A stretch of 64,000 nt of DNA, taken from positions 28,766 through 92,765 of the IMG/VR virus record IMGVR_UViG_3300047564_003078; one strand, 5' to 3'. Of the stretch, positions 48,820 through 58,150 are shown piece by piece. The translations under genes and the position numbers were made by a program. The first letter of the stretch is position 1. Every line of letters begins with the position of its first letter. The notes under the pieces were generated by a model. The model was given only the letters and a program-made list of their open reading frames with translations. It did not search any database and had not been told where the DNA came from. This DNA comes from a virus.

Positions 48820-49022
48820 AACTAAATGATCTTATTAATGAATTTAGTGTTTTTACAAGCAATGAAGAAAGACATTTGCTTGACAAGATCAAGCAACCAT
48901 GCTATATTGAAACTCTTAGCGAACGAGAAGCTACTGTCGCAGAAAACTTAGTGCGAAAAAGTCTACTTACAAAAGTTAGATATCAAGGGTCAACGGTGTT
49001 TATGCAAAATGAAAAGTCTTAA
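48816..49022 (+). CDS. Unknown 68-aa protein
   Basis: Starts MKLNDLINEFSVFTSNEERH. The plan resembles a small winged-helix domain (helices then a strand pair). Overlaps both neighbours. Function unknown. Confidence 0.6.
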   Translation: MKLNDLINEFSVFTSNEERHLLDKIKQPCYIETLSEREATVAENLVRKSLLTKVRYQGSTVFMQNEKS

Positions 49023-49440
49023 AGAAGCTATCAACGACTTAGAAAAAATTGTCGATTTTGAAATAAATGAATTTAATCTGCCTGTGGTAAAGGGCGGTGT
49101 AGTAAGAATTGGCAAAGTTATTATCCGTCCAAGCAAAAGTCTTGGATACCTAGTTGTTGATACTGAAACAAACAAAACAATCGAAGTTGCATACACAAAG
49201 CGTGGTGCAGTTGCAATTGCCCAAGCCTATTTAAAAAACGTTTCGTATCACTCTTTGCGATATCAAGATCGTATTATAGAAAAACACACCAACGACAGTG
49301 TTTTTTATACTGCCAGTATGCAAGGGTCAGTTGCTGATTTTAAAAAACATATATTGGCTTCTCGCCTTGAGATCGCCACACAAAAAATTGAAATTGCAAA
49401 ACAACATCTAGATCGATTTATCTTTGAAAATATTAGATAA
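49009..49440 (+). CDS. Unknown 143-aa protein
   Basis: Starts MKSLKEAINDLEKIVDFEIN; beta-rich centre VVRIGKVIIRPSKSLGYLVV, helical end. No recognised domain. Confidence 0.6.
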   Translation: MKSLKEAINDLEKIVDFEINEFNLPVVKGGVVRIGKVIIRPSKSLGYLVVDTETNKTIEVAYTKRGAVAIAQAYLKNVSYHSLRYQDRIIEKHTNDSVFYTASMQGSVADFKKHILASRLEIATQKIEIAKQHLDRFIFENIR

Positions 49441-49443
49441 ATA
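49438..49443 (+). promoter_or_regulatory. T4-type late promoter
   Basis: GATAAATA overlapping the previous stop; leader with AGGAAC before ATG 49472. Confidence 0.6.
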
Positions 49444-49471
49444 AATTTAACAACTATCAGGAACTTTAAAA

Positions 49472-50341
49472 ATGCAAGTAAGAGAATTCGCAAAGCCAGT
49501 AACTGCAAATAAGCTAAACGAAAGCATGGCAGCTCGTTTTGGCACTAAACTAAGTTTGACCAAGTTCACACTTGAACAACTTCAAGATGCACGTAACAGA
49601 ATACGTACACAGCTATCACAAGTTGAGACCAATGAAAGCTTTGACAGTGTTCAAAATGAAACCTATCAAAAATCTAAAATGATGCTTGATGTTCTAAACG
49701 CTGCAATCAGTGAGCGTGGTGGAATTGACGAGGGTGCAAAGCCAGACTTCCTTGACATGGACAAAGACGGCAACAAAAAAGAGCCAATGAAGAAAGCCGT
49801 CAAGGATAAGAAAAAGAAAATCAAAGAAGGTGCTGAAGATCACGCAGAGCTTGTTATGGCAGCCAAGGAAATGGTTGACCGTGTTACAGGCTGGATGGAA
49901 GATACAGCAGAAATGCAGACTGAAAGCATGTTAGAACTAGCAGATGCTATCAGAGACGAAATGGGTCAAGCTGCATCAGATGCCTTTATTGGCATGGTAA
50001 AACCAGGTCTTGATAGTCTTTACACCGCACTGGACTCAACACGTACATCTCTAAATGGCGGAGTTAGCCAACTCACTGGTGAAGGTGAACCAGCTGACAT
50101 GATGGGAACTGATGACATGGGTGACATGGGTGACATGGAACCTCCAGTAGATGCTGACGCTGATATGATGGATGCACCTGTTGACGACGAAGGCGACTTT
50201 GGTGCAGCAGAGCCAGCAACAGGCGGAGACGAACCTGCAGATCGTGCAAAACGTGAAAGTATTCAACGAATCGTTAAAAAAGTTACCAAAGAAAATGTTA
50301 ATGGCCGTAAGCTAGTAACAAGCCTTTCAAAAAAAAAGTAA
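49472..50341 (+). CDS. Scaffold/prohead-core-like acidic protein with frameshift signal
   Basis: 289 aa. Helical N-terminus (LEQLQDARNRIRTQLSQVE), Lys-rich patch (KAVKDKKKKIKEG), DFLDMDKDGNKKEPM, long helices to about residue 200, then an Asp/Met-rich disordered segment and a basic tail ending SKKK. This composition fits a scaffold or head-core protein. It ends on A AAA AAG TAA, and a -1 shift would add about 105 residues. Confidence 0.6.
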   Translation: MQVREFAKPVTANKLNESMAARFGTKLSLTKFTLEQLQDARNRIRTQLSQVETNESFDSVQNETYQKSKMMLDVLNAAISERGGIDEGAKPDFLDMDKDGNKKEPMKKAVKDKKKKIKEGAEDHAELVMAAKEMVDRVTGWMEDTAEMQTESMLELADAIRDEMGQAASDAFIGMVKPGLDSLYTALDSTRTSLNGGVSQLTGEGEPADMMGTDDMGDMGDMEPPVDADADMMDAPVDDEGDFGAAEPATGGDEPADRAKRESIQRIVKKVTKENVNGRKLVTSLSKKK

Positions 50342-50652
50342 CAGAAGCTTCTGTTGAAGCAGATAAACTCTACAGAGTCTTAAATCTCTTAAAAGATAAA
50401 GGCGTTGTAGAGTTTTCTTTTGACCAATTGAATCAATATATGATGAATGTTGGTGCTCCGCAGTTTGATTATGAAAGCCTTAAGAACCTGCATGACAACG
50501 ATTCACGTATAAAAACTATTATCAAAGATTTTACCGATCAAGGCATTACTCTTAAAACCAGTGAAGTAGACGATATACAGACAAAAGCTACAAAGAGAAA
50601 AAACACTGTAAAGAATATGGCAAAGAAAGCTGTTGACTTAAAAGATTTGTAA
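50311..50652 (+). CDS. C-terminal extension in -1 frame (no good start codon)
   Basis: This frame is open from 50311 to 50652 with no ATG or GTG before the TTG at 50428, yet the sequence before the TTG (ASVEADKLYRVLNLLKDKG) looks like a helical domain that continues as VEFSFDQLNQYMMNVGAPQF. It would be read as a fusion to the scaffold-like protein after a -1 shift at 50332-50338, or reflect a homopolymer error. Confidence 0.55.
   Translation, partial: ASNKPFKKKVTEASVEADKLYRVLNLLKDKGVVEFSFDQLNQYMMNVGAPQFDYESLKNLHDNDSRIKTIIKDFTDQGITLKTSEVDDIQTKATKRKNTVKNMAKKAVDLKDL
50329..50356 (+). promoter_or_regulatory. Candidate -1 ribosomal frameshift site
   Basis: Slippery A AAA AAG (50332-50338) inside a run of nine A, then the stop TAA (50339-50341) and a palindrome ACAGAAG/CTTCTGT that could form a short stem. 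A AAA AAG is the efficient shift heptamer of E. coli dnaX. Confidence 0.55.
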
Positions 50653-50666
50653 TGCTATAATTTGTT
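50633..50666 (+). promoter_or_regulatory. sigma70-type promoter abutting the start codon at 50667
   Basis: TTGACT, 17 nt ending TGC, perfect TATAAT at 50656-50661, then TTGTT and ATG 50667. Predicted leaderless mRNA; lies within the end of the preceding frame. Confidence 0.7.
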
Positions 50667-51347
50667 ATGTCTCTAATTAAAAACAAATTCACATATGCAA
50701 AATTAAAACGTGTAGAAGTAAACGGTAAACGCAGATACGAAACTCCTGGCGGCCCTCCTGTAGCAAGCGTTACAACTATTTTAGGTGCAACCAAAGATCA
50801 AACACACCTTATTGAATGGCGTAGAAGAGTTGGCGAACAAAAGGCTCAAGAGATAACCACTGAGGCTGCGGGAGTTGGTACCCGGATGCACAAGTATCTA
50901 GAAGATTACATTGACACAGGTACGTGGCCCGTAGCAGGCGGCAATCCTTATGCTCAGCAAGCACATGCTATGGCTACAGCAATCAAAGTACATGCACTCG
51001 ATGATGTGGATGAAATTTGGGGCAGCGAAGTTCCATTGTACATCCCGCAACTCTATGCAGGAACAACGGATCTTGTAGGATTATACAAAGGCAATCCGTG
51101 CATTTTAGATTTTAAACAAACCAACAAACCAAAAAAAGCAGAGTGGGTAGAGGATTACTTCCTTCAGCTAACAGCATACGCTCTTGCTCACAATGAAATA
51201 CACGGTACCAACATACGTGAAGGACATATATTCATGTGTTCACGCAATCTAGAGTACCAACAATTTGATTTATGGCCAGATGACTTTGACGAATGGAGCC
51301 ATAAATGGTGGGATAGAGTGTATCAATATTACGAGAAATACGCATAA
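50667..51347 (+). CDS. PD-(D/E)XK family exonuclease (RecB/Cas4-like)
   Basis: 226 aa. AAGVGTRMHKYLEDY (G-x3-H motif) near residue 68, YAGTTDLVGLYKGNPCILDF then KQTN (D ... DFKxT core) near residue 130, and YFLQLTAYALAHNE (Q-x-x-x-Y motif) near residue 168. Such nucleases process DNA ends in recombination. Early or middle promoter abuts its start, unlike its late neighbours. Confidence 0.8.
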   Translation: MSLIKNKFTYAKLKRVEVNGKRRYETPGGPPVASVTTILGATKDQTHLIEWRRRVGEQKAQEITTEAAGVGTRMHKYLEDYIDTGTWPVAGGNPYAQQAHAMATAIKVHALDDVDEIWGSEVPLYIPQLYAGTTDLVGLYKGNPCILDFKQTNKPKKAEWVEDYFLQLTAYALAHNEIHGTNIREGHIFMCSRNLEYQQFDLWPDDFDEWSHKWWDRVYQYYEKYA

Positions 51348-51350
51348 ATA
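51345..51350 (+). promoter_or_regulatory. T4-type late promoter
   Basis: CATAAATA; leader with AGGAG before GTG 51378. Confidence 0.65.
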
Positions 51351-51377
51351 CTTCTAGTAAACACTAGGAGTATTGAA

Positions 51378-53009
51378 GTGGCAATTGTACAAATTTCTCG
51401 CATCCAGCACAGAAGAGGTCGTAAACTAACATCAACCGGTATGCCCCAATTAGCATCTGGTGAAATTGGTTGGGCTATCGATACTCAAGAATTATTCATA
51501 GGTAATGGTGCTGTCAGCGAAGGTGCTCCTAGTGTAGGCAACACCAAAGTCTTAACCGAACACGATAACATTTTTGATTTAGCTGAACAATATGCCTACA
51601 AACCAGATACTAGCATTTGGGGTATCAGTTCACCTGTAAGACGTAGTCTGCAATCGAGACTGGACGATTTTGTTGCAGTATCTAGTTTTGGTGCAAGCGG
51701 TAATGGCACTGATCAAACAACAGCAATTCAATCGGCTGTTGATGCATTATTTCTAAGCGGCAGTACTGTGAACAGGGCTATACTGTATTTTGGACCAGGT
51801 ACCTATGTGATCAGTCAACCTATTGAATTACCTCCTTACACAACTATAGTTGGTGCAGGCAAAGAAAAAACTATTTTTATATCAAGCACTGCTGGTGTTT
51901 TTAAAACAGTAAACAGTACCGGAGACGCAGAAACCACTACACCATATGATGATAGCTTTCCTAATCAAGCTCGTTATATCAAGATGAGTGACTTTAGTAT
52001 TGTAATGAATGCCAGTGCAACTGCATTGGATATCGTTGACTGCGTGTACAGTGATTTCAGCAATATAAGACTCAAAGGCACATGGACCACAGGCGGTGCT
52101 GATGCATTGCTGATAGGAATCAAACTAGGCAATAGAAACACCAGTGCTGGCACAGTGGAAACAAAATACAATAAATTCTCTAATATTGAGATTGACAGTT
52201 TCCATTACAGTGTGTATAGTGATTATGATATTAAAGAAAACACATGGAGAGATTGCAATCTTTATCTAGCAAAGTTTGGATTTGCGTTTGGTGAAAACAG
52301 TGTTATTGGTTCACCAGGTCAAATAACTGGTCCACTGTTTAACACTATAGAAAATTGCACATTTGATATGATAGACGACGAAGGTATTTTGGTTACTAAT
52401 GGTGAATACAACACCAGCAAAAGTAACAAGTTTTTTGGTGTTGGTAACAGAGGTGGAGCAAGCACCGTCTGCGTTACACCTGTGATTACCTTTGCTGGTG
52501 TAACCAATGTCAGTGATATGGATTTCTTTGAAAGAACACAAGATCTTACACCAAACGACACCCTTGCTGATGGCTATAGAAAAGATTACATTCCTGAAGT
52601 ATCTGGTAGAACACTGTATAGAAATGCTTATGCCAATCAAATTTCAATAGGACAAAGTTTAGTACCAATCGAATTACTAAAGTTTCCTGTTGTGGAAAGT
52701 GGTACAATTTTTGTTGACTATGTTTACACCGAAGATGACAGCGACATTGTACGCGAAGGAACCATTGAGTTAGTGTGTAATCTATTACCATCCAGTACTG
52801 TGGATAAGCAAGTACACCTAGTTGATACCTACAATTTTATGATTAGAGATCCTCTAGATCCGTCTGTGTTTAGTGTTGCACTACAATTTACTGCGAGCCT
52901 AGTAGACTACGGCGGGGCTAGCGGTATAGATACTGTTAGTGTTAGAGCAACAAACTCTGCAGGCGTTGCAACTGATAAAATGACATATACAATTAGAGTC
53001 AAATCTTAA
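51378..53009 (+). CDS. Tail spike with beta-helix (pectate-lyase-like) domain
   Basis: 543 aa, GTG start. N-terminal QHRRGRKLTSTGMPQLASGE and LFIGNG are the Mtd-N/T4 fibre-type attachment motif. SSFGASGNGTDQTTAIQSAV with ILYFGPGTYVISQPIELPPY near residues 100-150 starts a right-handed beta-helix (pectate lyase 3 class), followed by repeats of N-x-F/I-x-N. C-terminal beta domain. Likely binds and cuts host surface glycan. Confidence 0.75.
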   Translation: MAIVQISRIQHRRGRKLTSTGMPQLASGEIGWAIDTQELFIGNGAVSEGAPSVGNTKVLTEHDNIFDLAEQYAYKPDTSIWGISSPVRRSLQSRLDDFVAVSSFGASGNGTDQTTAIQSAVDALFLSGSTVNRAILYFGPGTYVISQPIELPPYTTIVGAGKEKTIFISSTAGVFKTVNSTGDAETTTPYDDSFPNQARYIKMSDFSIVMNASATALDIVDCVYSDFSNIRLKGTWTTGGADALLIGIKLGNRNTSAGTVETKYNKFSNIEIDSFHYSVYSDYDIKENTWRDCNLYLAKFGFAFGENSVIGSPGQITGPLFNTIENCTFDMIDDEGILVTNGEYNTSKSNKFFGVGNRGGASTVCVTPVITFAGVTNVSDMDFFERTQDLTPNDTLADGYRKDYIPEVSGRTLYRNAYANQISIGQSLVPIELLKFPVVESGTIFVDYVYTEDDSDIVREGTIELVCNLLPSSTVDKQVHLVDTYNFMIRDPLDPSVFSVALQFTASLVDYGGASGIDTVSVRATNSAGVATDKMTYTIRVKS

Positions 53010-53434
53010 TGTTCGATAAAAAATTTGATGACCGGCTTCGTGCCTGGATAGAATTTAGAAACCGGTTAGAAAATTCAGAAACACCAATTCAAGATACAAT
53101 AGACTTGTATTCACAAGCACCTATGGTTAATATCCAAGTAGATCCTTGGAGCCAAGACACATGGTTGGATCCTTGGCAACTGCTTCTAGAAAACAAATAT
53201 TGCGACTTTGCAAAATTGTTAGGAATTTTTTACACTTTGAAATTAACTACAAGGTTTTCTGATGCTACTGCCGAGATACATATCTGTACCGATAGTGAAA
53301 AGTCCAAGTCAATGTATCTATTATTTTTTGGTGATAAAGTTATAGGTTACGATATGTGCAAGGCTGTTGAATCAACCGAACTACCAAAAAAACTTAGACT
53401 CGAAACAAAATACTGTCTAAATCTCGATCAATAA
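53009..53434 (+). CDS. Unknown 141-aa protein
   Basis: MFDKKFDDRLRAWIEFRNRL at the start, shares one base with the previous stop. PWSQDTWLDPWQLLLENKYC in the centre. Mixed alpha/beta; role possibly as spike chaperone given its position, which is inference. Confidence 0.6.
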   Translation: MFDKKFDDRLRAWIEFRNRLENSETPIQDTIDLYSQAPMVNIQVDPWSQDTWLDPWQLLLENKYCDFAKLLGIFYTLKLTTRFSDATAEIHICTDSEKSKSMYLLFFGDKVIGYDMCKAVESTELPKKLRLETKYCLNLDQ

Positions 53435-53437
53435 ATA
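53432..53437 (+). promoter_or_regulatory. T4-type late promoter
   Basis: AATAAATA at the stop of the previous gene; leader with AAGGA before ATG 53471. Confidence 0.5.
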
Positions 53438-53470
53438 TTTCATTGTTGCAAAAAGAAAAAAAAGGATATA

Positions 53471-55780
53471 ATGATGACTCAAGTTACCAAGCGTGATGGA
53501 CGCAAAGAACCATTAGATATTGAAAAACTTCATAAGGTAGTGTTTTATGCATGTGAAGATATTACAGGTGTTAGTCCAAGCGAGGTAGAAATCAAAAGTC
53601 AGATACAATTTTATCACAACATGCCAACCAGTGAAATTCAAGAAACACTTATCAAGGCAGCAGCAGATCTGATTTCAGAAGAAACTCCTAACTATCAATA
53701 TGTAGGCGGAAGACTTATCAACTATGGTTTACGCAAGGAAGTCTATGGTGGTTACGAACCATGCACAGTAAAAGAACTGGTAGAGCGTAATACCGAGCGT
53801 GGATTTTATGACCCTGATCTAATCGGATACTACAACAATGAGGAATGGGAAAAAATCAACAGTTTCGTCAAGCACGAACGTGATGAAACGCTAACCTACG
53901 TTGCGATGGAACAGTTGCGTGGCAAGTATCTAGTGCAAAACAGAGTCACTGGAGAAATATTTGAAACTCCGCAAATGTGCTACATCCTCATTGCAGCAAC
54001 ATTGTTCTATAGCTATCCAAAAGAAACAAGATTAAAGTGGATCAAAGAGTACTACGATGCAATTAGTCTTCACGATATTAGCTTACCTACTCCTGTTATG
54101 GCTGGTGTTCGCACCCCGCAAAGACAATTTAGTAGTTGTGTCCTTATTGAATCTGCTGATAGCCTTGATAGTATCAACGCTACTTCTAGCAGCATTGTTA
54201 AGTATGTAAGTCAAAAGGCTGGCATTGGCATTGGTGGTGGAGCCATTCGTGCAATTGGTTCGCCTATACGCAAAGGCGATGCATATCATACAGGTATCAT
54301 TCCATTCTACAAGATGTTTCAGGCAGCAACAAAAAGCTGTAGCCAGGGCGGTGTACGTGGCGGAGCAGCAACCATTTACTATCCAATTTGGCATCTTGAA
54401 GCAGAAGAGATGTTGGTGCTAAAAAACAACAAAGGCACCGAAGAAACTCGTGTACGACACATGGACTACGGTGTACAGTTTAACAAGCTGATGTACGAAA
54501 GACTAATCACTGGAGGCGATATTACTCTTTTCTCGCCTAATGACGTTCCTGGTTTGTACGAGGCATTTTTTGCAGATCAAGATCGTTTCCGAGAGTTGTA
54601 TGAAACAGCAGAACGCAACACACGCCTTCGTAAAAAGGTTGTTAAGGCTATCGACTTGTTTAGTAGCTTTATGGAAGAGCGTAAAAACACAGGCCGTATC
54701 TATCTACAAAACGTAGACAATGCAAATGACCACGGCAGTTTCTTGCCTGAACTTGCACCTATTAGACAAAGCAATCTTTGTGCAGAGATTGATCTGCCCA
54801 CCAAGCCGCTAAATGATTTAAATGATCCGGAGGGAGAAATTAGCCTTTGCACCCTTTCCGCCATTAACTGGGGTAATGTTAAAACACCTGCAGACTTTGA
54901 GCGTATTTGTAGATTAGCAGTTCGTGGTTTGGATGTGTTGTTAAGCTATCAAAACTATCCTATTCTTGCTGCCAAACTCAGCACAGAAAAGAGACGTCCT
55001 ATTGGTATTGGTATTATTAACTTTGCCTATTGGATGGCCAAACATGATTTAACTTACCAAGGTATCACACCAGACGGCCTAGCAAAAATTGATGAGTATG
55101 CAGAAGCGTGGAGTTATTATCTTATCAAAGCCAGTGCTGACCTAGCAGCGGAACAAGGTGCACCAAGTGGCAACATGGAAACCAAATACGGTCACGGTAT
55201 TACTCCAAATCAAACCTATAAAAAGGATGTAGACGAATTGGTTCCGCACGTTGAACGCATGGATTGGGACGGACTTCGTGCTCAACTGCGTGAAACAGGT
55301 ATTCGCAACAGTACATTGATGGCGTTGATGCCAAGCGAGACCAGTGCTCAAATTGCAAATGCTACCAATGGTGTTGAACCACCTAGAGCATTGATCAGCG
55401 TCAAACAAAGCAAGCATGGCGTGTTAAAGCAGGTTGTACCAGAATTCAAAAAACTAAAAAACAAATATGATCTGCTATGGGAACAGCGTAGTCCCGAAGG
55501 ATACCTAAAGATTATGGCAGTGCTACAAAAATACATTGACCAGGGCATTAGTGTCAACACCAGTTACAATCCGCAGTTCTACGAAGATGAAAAGATTCCT
55601 ATGAGCGTGATGCTACAACATATGTTGATGTTCTACAAGTACGGTGGCAAGCAATTGTATTATTTCAACACCAATGACGGACAAGGCGAAGTGGACGTGG
55701 GTAAGCTACTAAACAAAGTGGAAGAGGTTGAAGAAGAATTTTCCATCGACGACGAAGTGTGTGAAAGCTGCACAATATAA
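53471..55780 (+). CDS. nrdA: Ribonucleoside-diphosphate reductase, large subunit (class Ia)
   Basis: 769 aa. N-terminal ATP-cone (KRDGRKEPLDIEKLHKVVFY), TPVMAGVRTPQRQFSSCVLI with the active-site Cys, NLCAEIDLPT with the radical Cys, SALMPSETSAQI-like LMALMPSETSAQIANATNG, and the C-terminal redox pair CESC. Reduces ribonucleotides to deoxyribonucleotides with NrdB and the glutaredoxin downstream. Confidence 0.95.
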   Translation: MMTQVTKRDGRKEPLDIEKLHKVVFYACEDITGVSPSEVEIKSQIQFYHNMPTSEIQETLIKAAADLISEETPNYQYVGGRLINYGLRKEVYGGYEPCTVKELVERNTERGFYDPDLIGYYNNEEWEKINSFVKHERDETLTYVAMEQLRGKYLVQNRVTGEIFETPQMCYILIAATLFYSYPKETRLKWIKEYYDAISLHDISLPTPVMAGVRTPQRQFSSCVLIESADSLDSINATSSSIVKYVSQKAGIGIGGGAIRAIGSPIRKGDAYHTGIIPFYKMFQAATKSCSQGGVRGGAATIYYPIWHLEAEEMLVLKNNKGTEETRVRHMDYGVQFNKLMYERLITGGDITLFSPNDVPGLYEAFFADQDRFRELYETAERNTRLRKKVVKAIDLFSSFMEERKNTGRIYLQNVDNANDHGSFLPELAPIRQSNLCAEIDLPTKPLNDLNDPEGEISLCTLSAINWGNVKTPADFERICRLAVRGLDVLLSYQNYPILAAKLSTEKRRPIGIGIINFAYWMAKHDLTYQGITPDGLAKIDEYAEAWSYYLIKASADLAAEQGAPSGNMETKYGHGITPNQTYKKDVDELVPHVERMDWDGLRAQLRETGIRNSTLMALMPSETSAQIANATNGVEPPRALISVKQSKHGVLKQVVPEFKKLKNKYDLLWEQRSPEGYLKIMAVLQKYIDQGISVNTSYNPQFYEDEKIPMSVMLQHMLMFYKYGGKQLYYFNTNDGQGEVDVGKLLNKVEEVEEEFSIDDEVCESCTI

Positions 55781-55783
55781 TAA

Positions 55784-55812
55784 TTGACACGCCTTGATAG
55801 GCGTGCTATAAC
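55784..55812 (+). promoter_or_regulatory. sigma70-type promoter of nrdB with operator-like palindrome
   Basis: TTGACA, 17 nt ending TGC, TATAAC. The spacer is filled by a perfect 6-bp inverted repeat CACGCC/GGCGTG (55788-55805), suggesting a repressor site. Confidence 0.65.
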
Positions 55813-55836
55813 TTAACAACATTATGAGGACTAACA

Positions 55837-56964
55837 ATGAGCGTATTTGATATTGATAACCGTGCAGACCATACACAAGTTTTGGCATTTCTTGACCCCA
55901 GCGGCGGCCCTACTATTCAACGTTATGACACACTAAAATATAAAACCTTTGATAGTCTTACAGACAAGCAACTGGGTTTCTTTTGGCGTCCTGAAGAAAT
56001 TGATATTTACAAAGATGCCAAAGACTTCAAAGCTCTAACACAGCATGAGCAGCACATTTTTACATCAAATCTCAAACGTCAGATCCTATTAGACAGTGTT
56101 CAAGGCCGTGCTCCAGTTGAAGCATTTGCTCCTATTGTTAGCTTGCCGGAAATTGAGAATTGGATTCAAACTTGGACCTTCAGTGAAACTATCCACAGCC
56201 GCAGCTACACACACATTATTCGTAATGTGTACAGCAATCCTAGCAAGATCTTTGATGAAATGATGGACATTGAAGAGATTGTTGATTGTGCTGGAGATAT
56301 TTCAAAGTACTATGACGAGCTTATTGAAACCAGTATGTACTACAATTTACTTGGTGTAGGCACACACACCGTCAACGGAAACAAAGTTGTTGTGAATCTT
56401 TATGACCTAAAGAAGAAACTTTGGCTCACTCTTATGAGTGTGAACATTCTTGAAGGCGTTCGCTTCTATGTTAGCTTTGCATGTAGCTGGGCATTTGCTG
56501 AATTAAAGAAAATGGAAGGCAATGCAAAAATCATCAAGTTGATCGCTCGTGATGAAAACCTACATCTTGCAAGCACACAAATGTTGCTTAAACTACTTAA
56601 ATCAGACGATCCTGATTTTGTCAAAATTGCAGCAGAAACAGAAGCAGACTGCATCAAGATGTTTGTAGATGCAGTGGATCAAGAGAAAGCGTGGGCTCAA
56701 TATCTGTTCAAAGACGGCAGCATGATTGGTCTTAATACTCAACTGTTGTGCGATTATATCGAGTGGATCTGTACTCGCCGTATGCAAAATGTGAATCTCA
56801 GCAGTCCATATACTGTTAAGAGCAATCCTCTGCCTTGGACACAAAAATGGATTTCAGGCTCCGAAGTTCAAGTAGCACCACAAGAAACTGAGATTACAAG
56901 TTACGTAAGCGGTGGTACAAAACAAGACGTTGACAACGATACATTTAAAGGATTCAGCCTATGA
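55837..56964 (+). CDS. nrdB: Ribonucleoside-diphosphate reductase, small subunit
   Basis: 375 aa. Di-iron ligand motifs EQHIFTSNLKRQILLDSVQG, SETIHSRSYTHII, and RDENLHLASTQ; radical tyrosine region follows the second Glu. Supplies the tyrosyl radical to NrdA. Its stop overlaps the glutaredoxin ATG by 4 nt. Confidence 0.95.
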   Translation: MSVFDIDNRADHTQVLAFLDPSGGPTIQRYDTLKYKTFDSLTDKQLGFFWRPEEIDIYKDAKDFKALTQHEQHIFTSNLKRQILLDSVQGRAPVEAFAPIVSLPEIENWIQTWTFSETIHSRSYTHIIRNVYSNPSKIFDEMMDIEEIVDCAGDISKYYDELIETSMYYNLLGVGTHTVNGNKVVVNLYDLKKKLWLTLMSVNILEGVRFYVSFACSWAFAELKKMEGNAKIIKLIARDENLHLASTQMLLKLLKSDDPDFVKIAAETEADCIKMFVDAVDQEKAWAQYLFKDGSMIGLNTQLLCDYIEWICTRRMQNVNLSSPYTVKSNPLPWTQKWISGSEVQVAPQETEITSYVSGGTKQDVDNDTFKGFSL

Positions 56965-57212
56965 TAGAAATTTGGGGGAAGCCTGCATGTCCGTATTGTG
57001 AAAAAGCAAAAAGACTCTGTGAAAGCAGAAATCTAAAGTACGTGTACAAGCAGTTGGATGTTGACTTTACAAGAGATGAAATTTTTGAAGAGTTTCCTGA
57101 AGCAAAAACATTTCCGCAAATTAAAATTAACGGTACAAGGATAGGCGGTTATGATAAACTTGGCATCTATCTCGAAGAAACAGGATACAACGGAACAGGA
57201 CACACTCTATGA
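56961..57212 (+). CDS. Glutaredoxin
   Basis: 83 aa. WGKPACPYCEKAKRLC contains the CPYC redox site, then FPQIKINGTRIGGYDKL with the cis-proline and glutathione-binding loop. Recycles NrdA. Overlaps both neighbours. Confidence 0.92.
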   Translation: MIEIWGKPACPYCEKAKRLCESRNLKYVYKQLDVDFTRDEIFEEFPEAKTFPQIKINGTRIGGYDKLGIYLEETGYNGTGHTL

Positions 57213-57499
57213 TTATCGAAACACCCTATAAACAAAACGACACCATTACTATTAAAACAGTTGGCGGCGACGAACTAGTTGCTAGATTCGTTGAAGAAAA
57301 CGATAAAACTGTCACTATTCAAAAACCACTTGCATTGATGGCTACTCCACAGGGCATCGGGCTAGGTCCATTTACTTTCACAGTCAATCCTGACGCAAAA
57401 ATTAAATTGAACAAGGATGCAGTATTGTTTGTACACAAAACTGATAGCGAAATGGCAAAACAATACATACAAAGCACCAGCGGTTTACAGATGATTTAA
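57209..57499 (+). CDS. Lsm/SH3-like small protein, 96 aa
   Basis: VGGDELVARFVEENDKTVTI followed by KPLALMATPQGIGLGPFTFT; all-beta with the strand order of an Lsm-like barrel (by eye). Widespread type in T4-like marine phages as far as I recall; function unknown. Confidence 0.6.
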   Translation: MIIETPYKQNDTITIKTVGGDELVARFVEENDKTVTIQKPLALMATPQGIGLGPFTFTVNPDAKIKLNKDAVLFVHKTDSEMAKQYIQSTSGLQMI

Positions 57500-57500
57500 G

Positions 57501-57529
57501 TTGACATCTGTAACTTAGCATCGTATTAT
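57501..57529 (+). promoter_or_regulatory. sigma70-type promoter
   Basis: TTGACA, 17 nt, TATTAT; upstream of the HAD gene at 57563. Confidence 0.65.
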
Positions 57530-57562
57530 AACTTGTAAAAGGCAAAATAGAAAGGCACTTCG

Positions 57563-58150
57563 ATGAATAAAATTATTCTCACCGACGCAGACGGCGTCCT
57601 TCTTAACTGGGAATATGCGTTTTGTTGCTGGATGGAGCAACATGGTTACACACAAATTGAAAACGGCAATCACGAATATGATATTGCTAAACGTTTTAGC
57701 ATTACCAAAGAGTGTGCAAAATCAAAAGTAAAGATTTTTAACGAAAGTGCTGCAATTGGCTTCCTGCCAGCTCTACGTGATGCGATGTATTATGTAAAGC
57801 GACTGCACGAAGAACACGGCTATGTGTTTCATTGCATTACCAGTTTGAGTCTAGATGAAAGTGCTTACAAACTTCGTAAGATGAATCTCGAAAAACTGTT
57901 TGGTCCTACAGCATTTACCAAACTGGTCTGTCTTGATACTGGAGCAGACAAAGAAGCAGCTCTAGCCAAATATCAAGATACAGGACTTTACTGGATCGAA
58001 GATAAAATGGAAAATGCTATTGCTGGATTGAATGCGGGACTACAACCCATTCTAGTTGAGCACGGTTTCAACATGAATGATCCAATTCCGGTAGGAATGT
58101 TCAAAGCACTTAATTGGAAAGAAATTTACGAACACATCACAGGTGAATAA
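57563..58150 (+). CDS. HAD-family phosphatase-like protein
   Basis: 195 aa. LTDADGVLLNWEYAF (DxDGVL motif I), HCITSLS (motif II Ser/Thr region), a Lys in KAALAKY, and WIEDKMENAIAGL (motif III/IV acids). Could be a 5'-nucleotidase acting on dNMPs, consistent with the neighbouring nrd genes, or another HAD hydrolase. Confidence 0.75.
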   Translation: MNKIILTDADGVLLNWEYAFCCWMEQHGYTQIENGNHEYDIAKRFSITKECAKSKVKIFNESAAIGFLPALRDAMYYVKRLHEEHGYVFHCITSLSLDESAYKLRKMNLEKLFGPTAFTKLVCLDTGADKEAALAKYQDTGLYWIEDKMENAIAGLNAGLQPILVEHGFNMNDPIPVGMFKALNWKEIYEHITGE

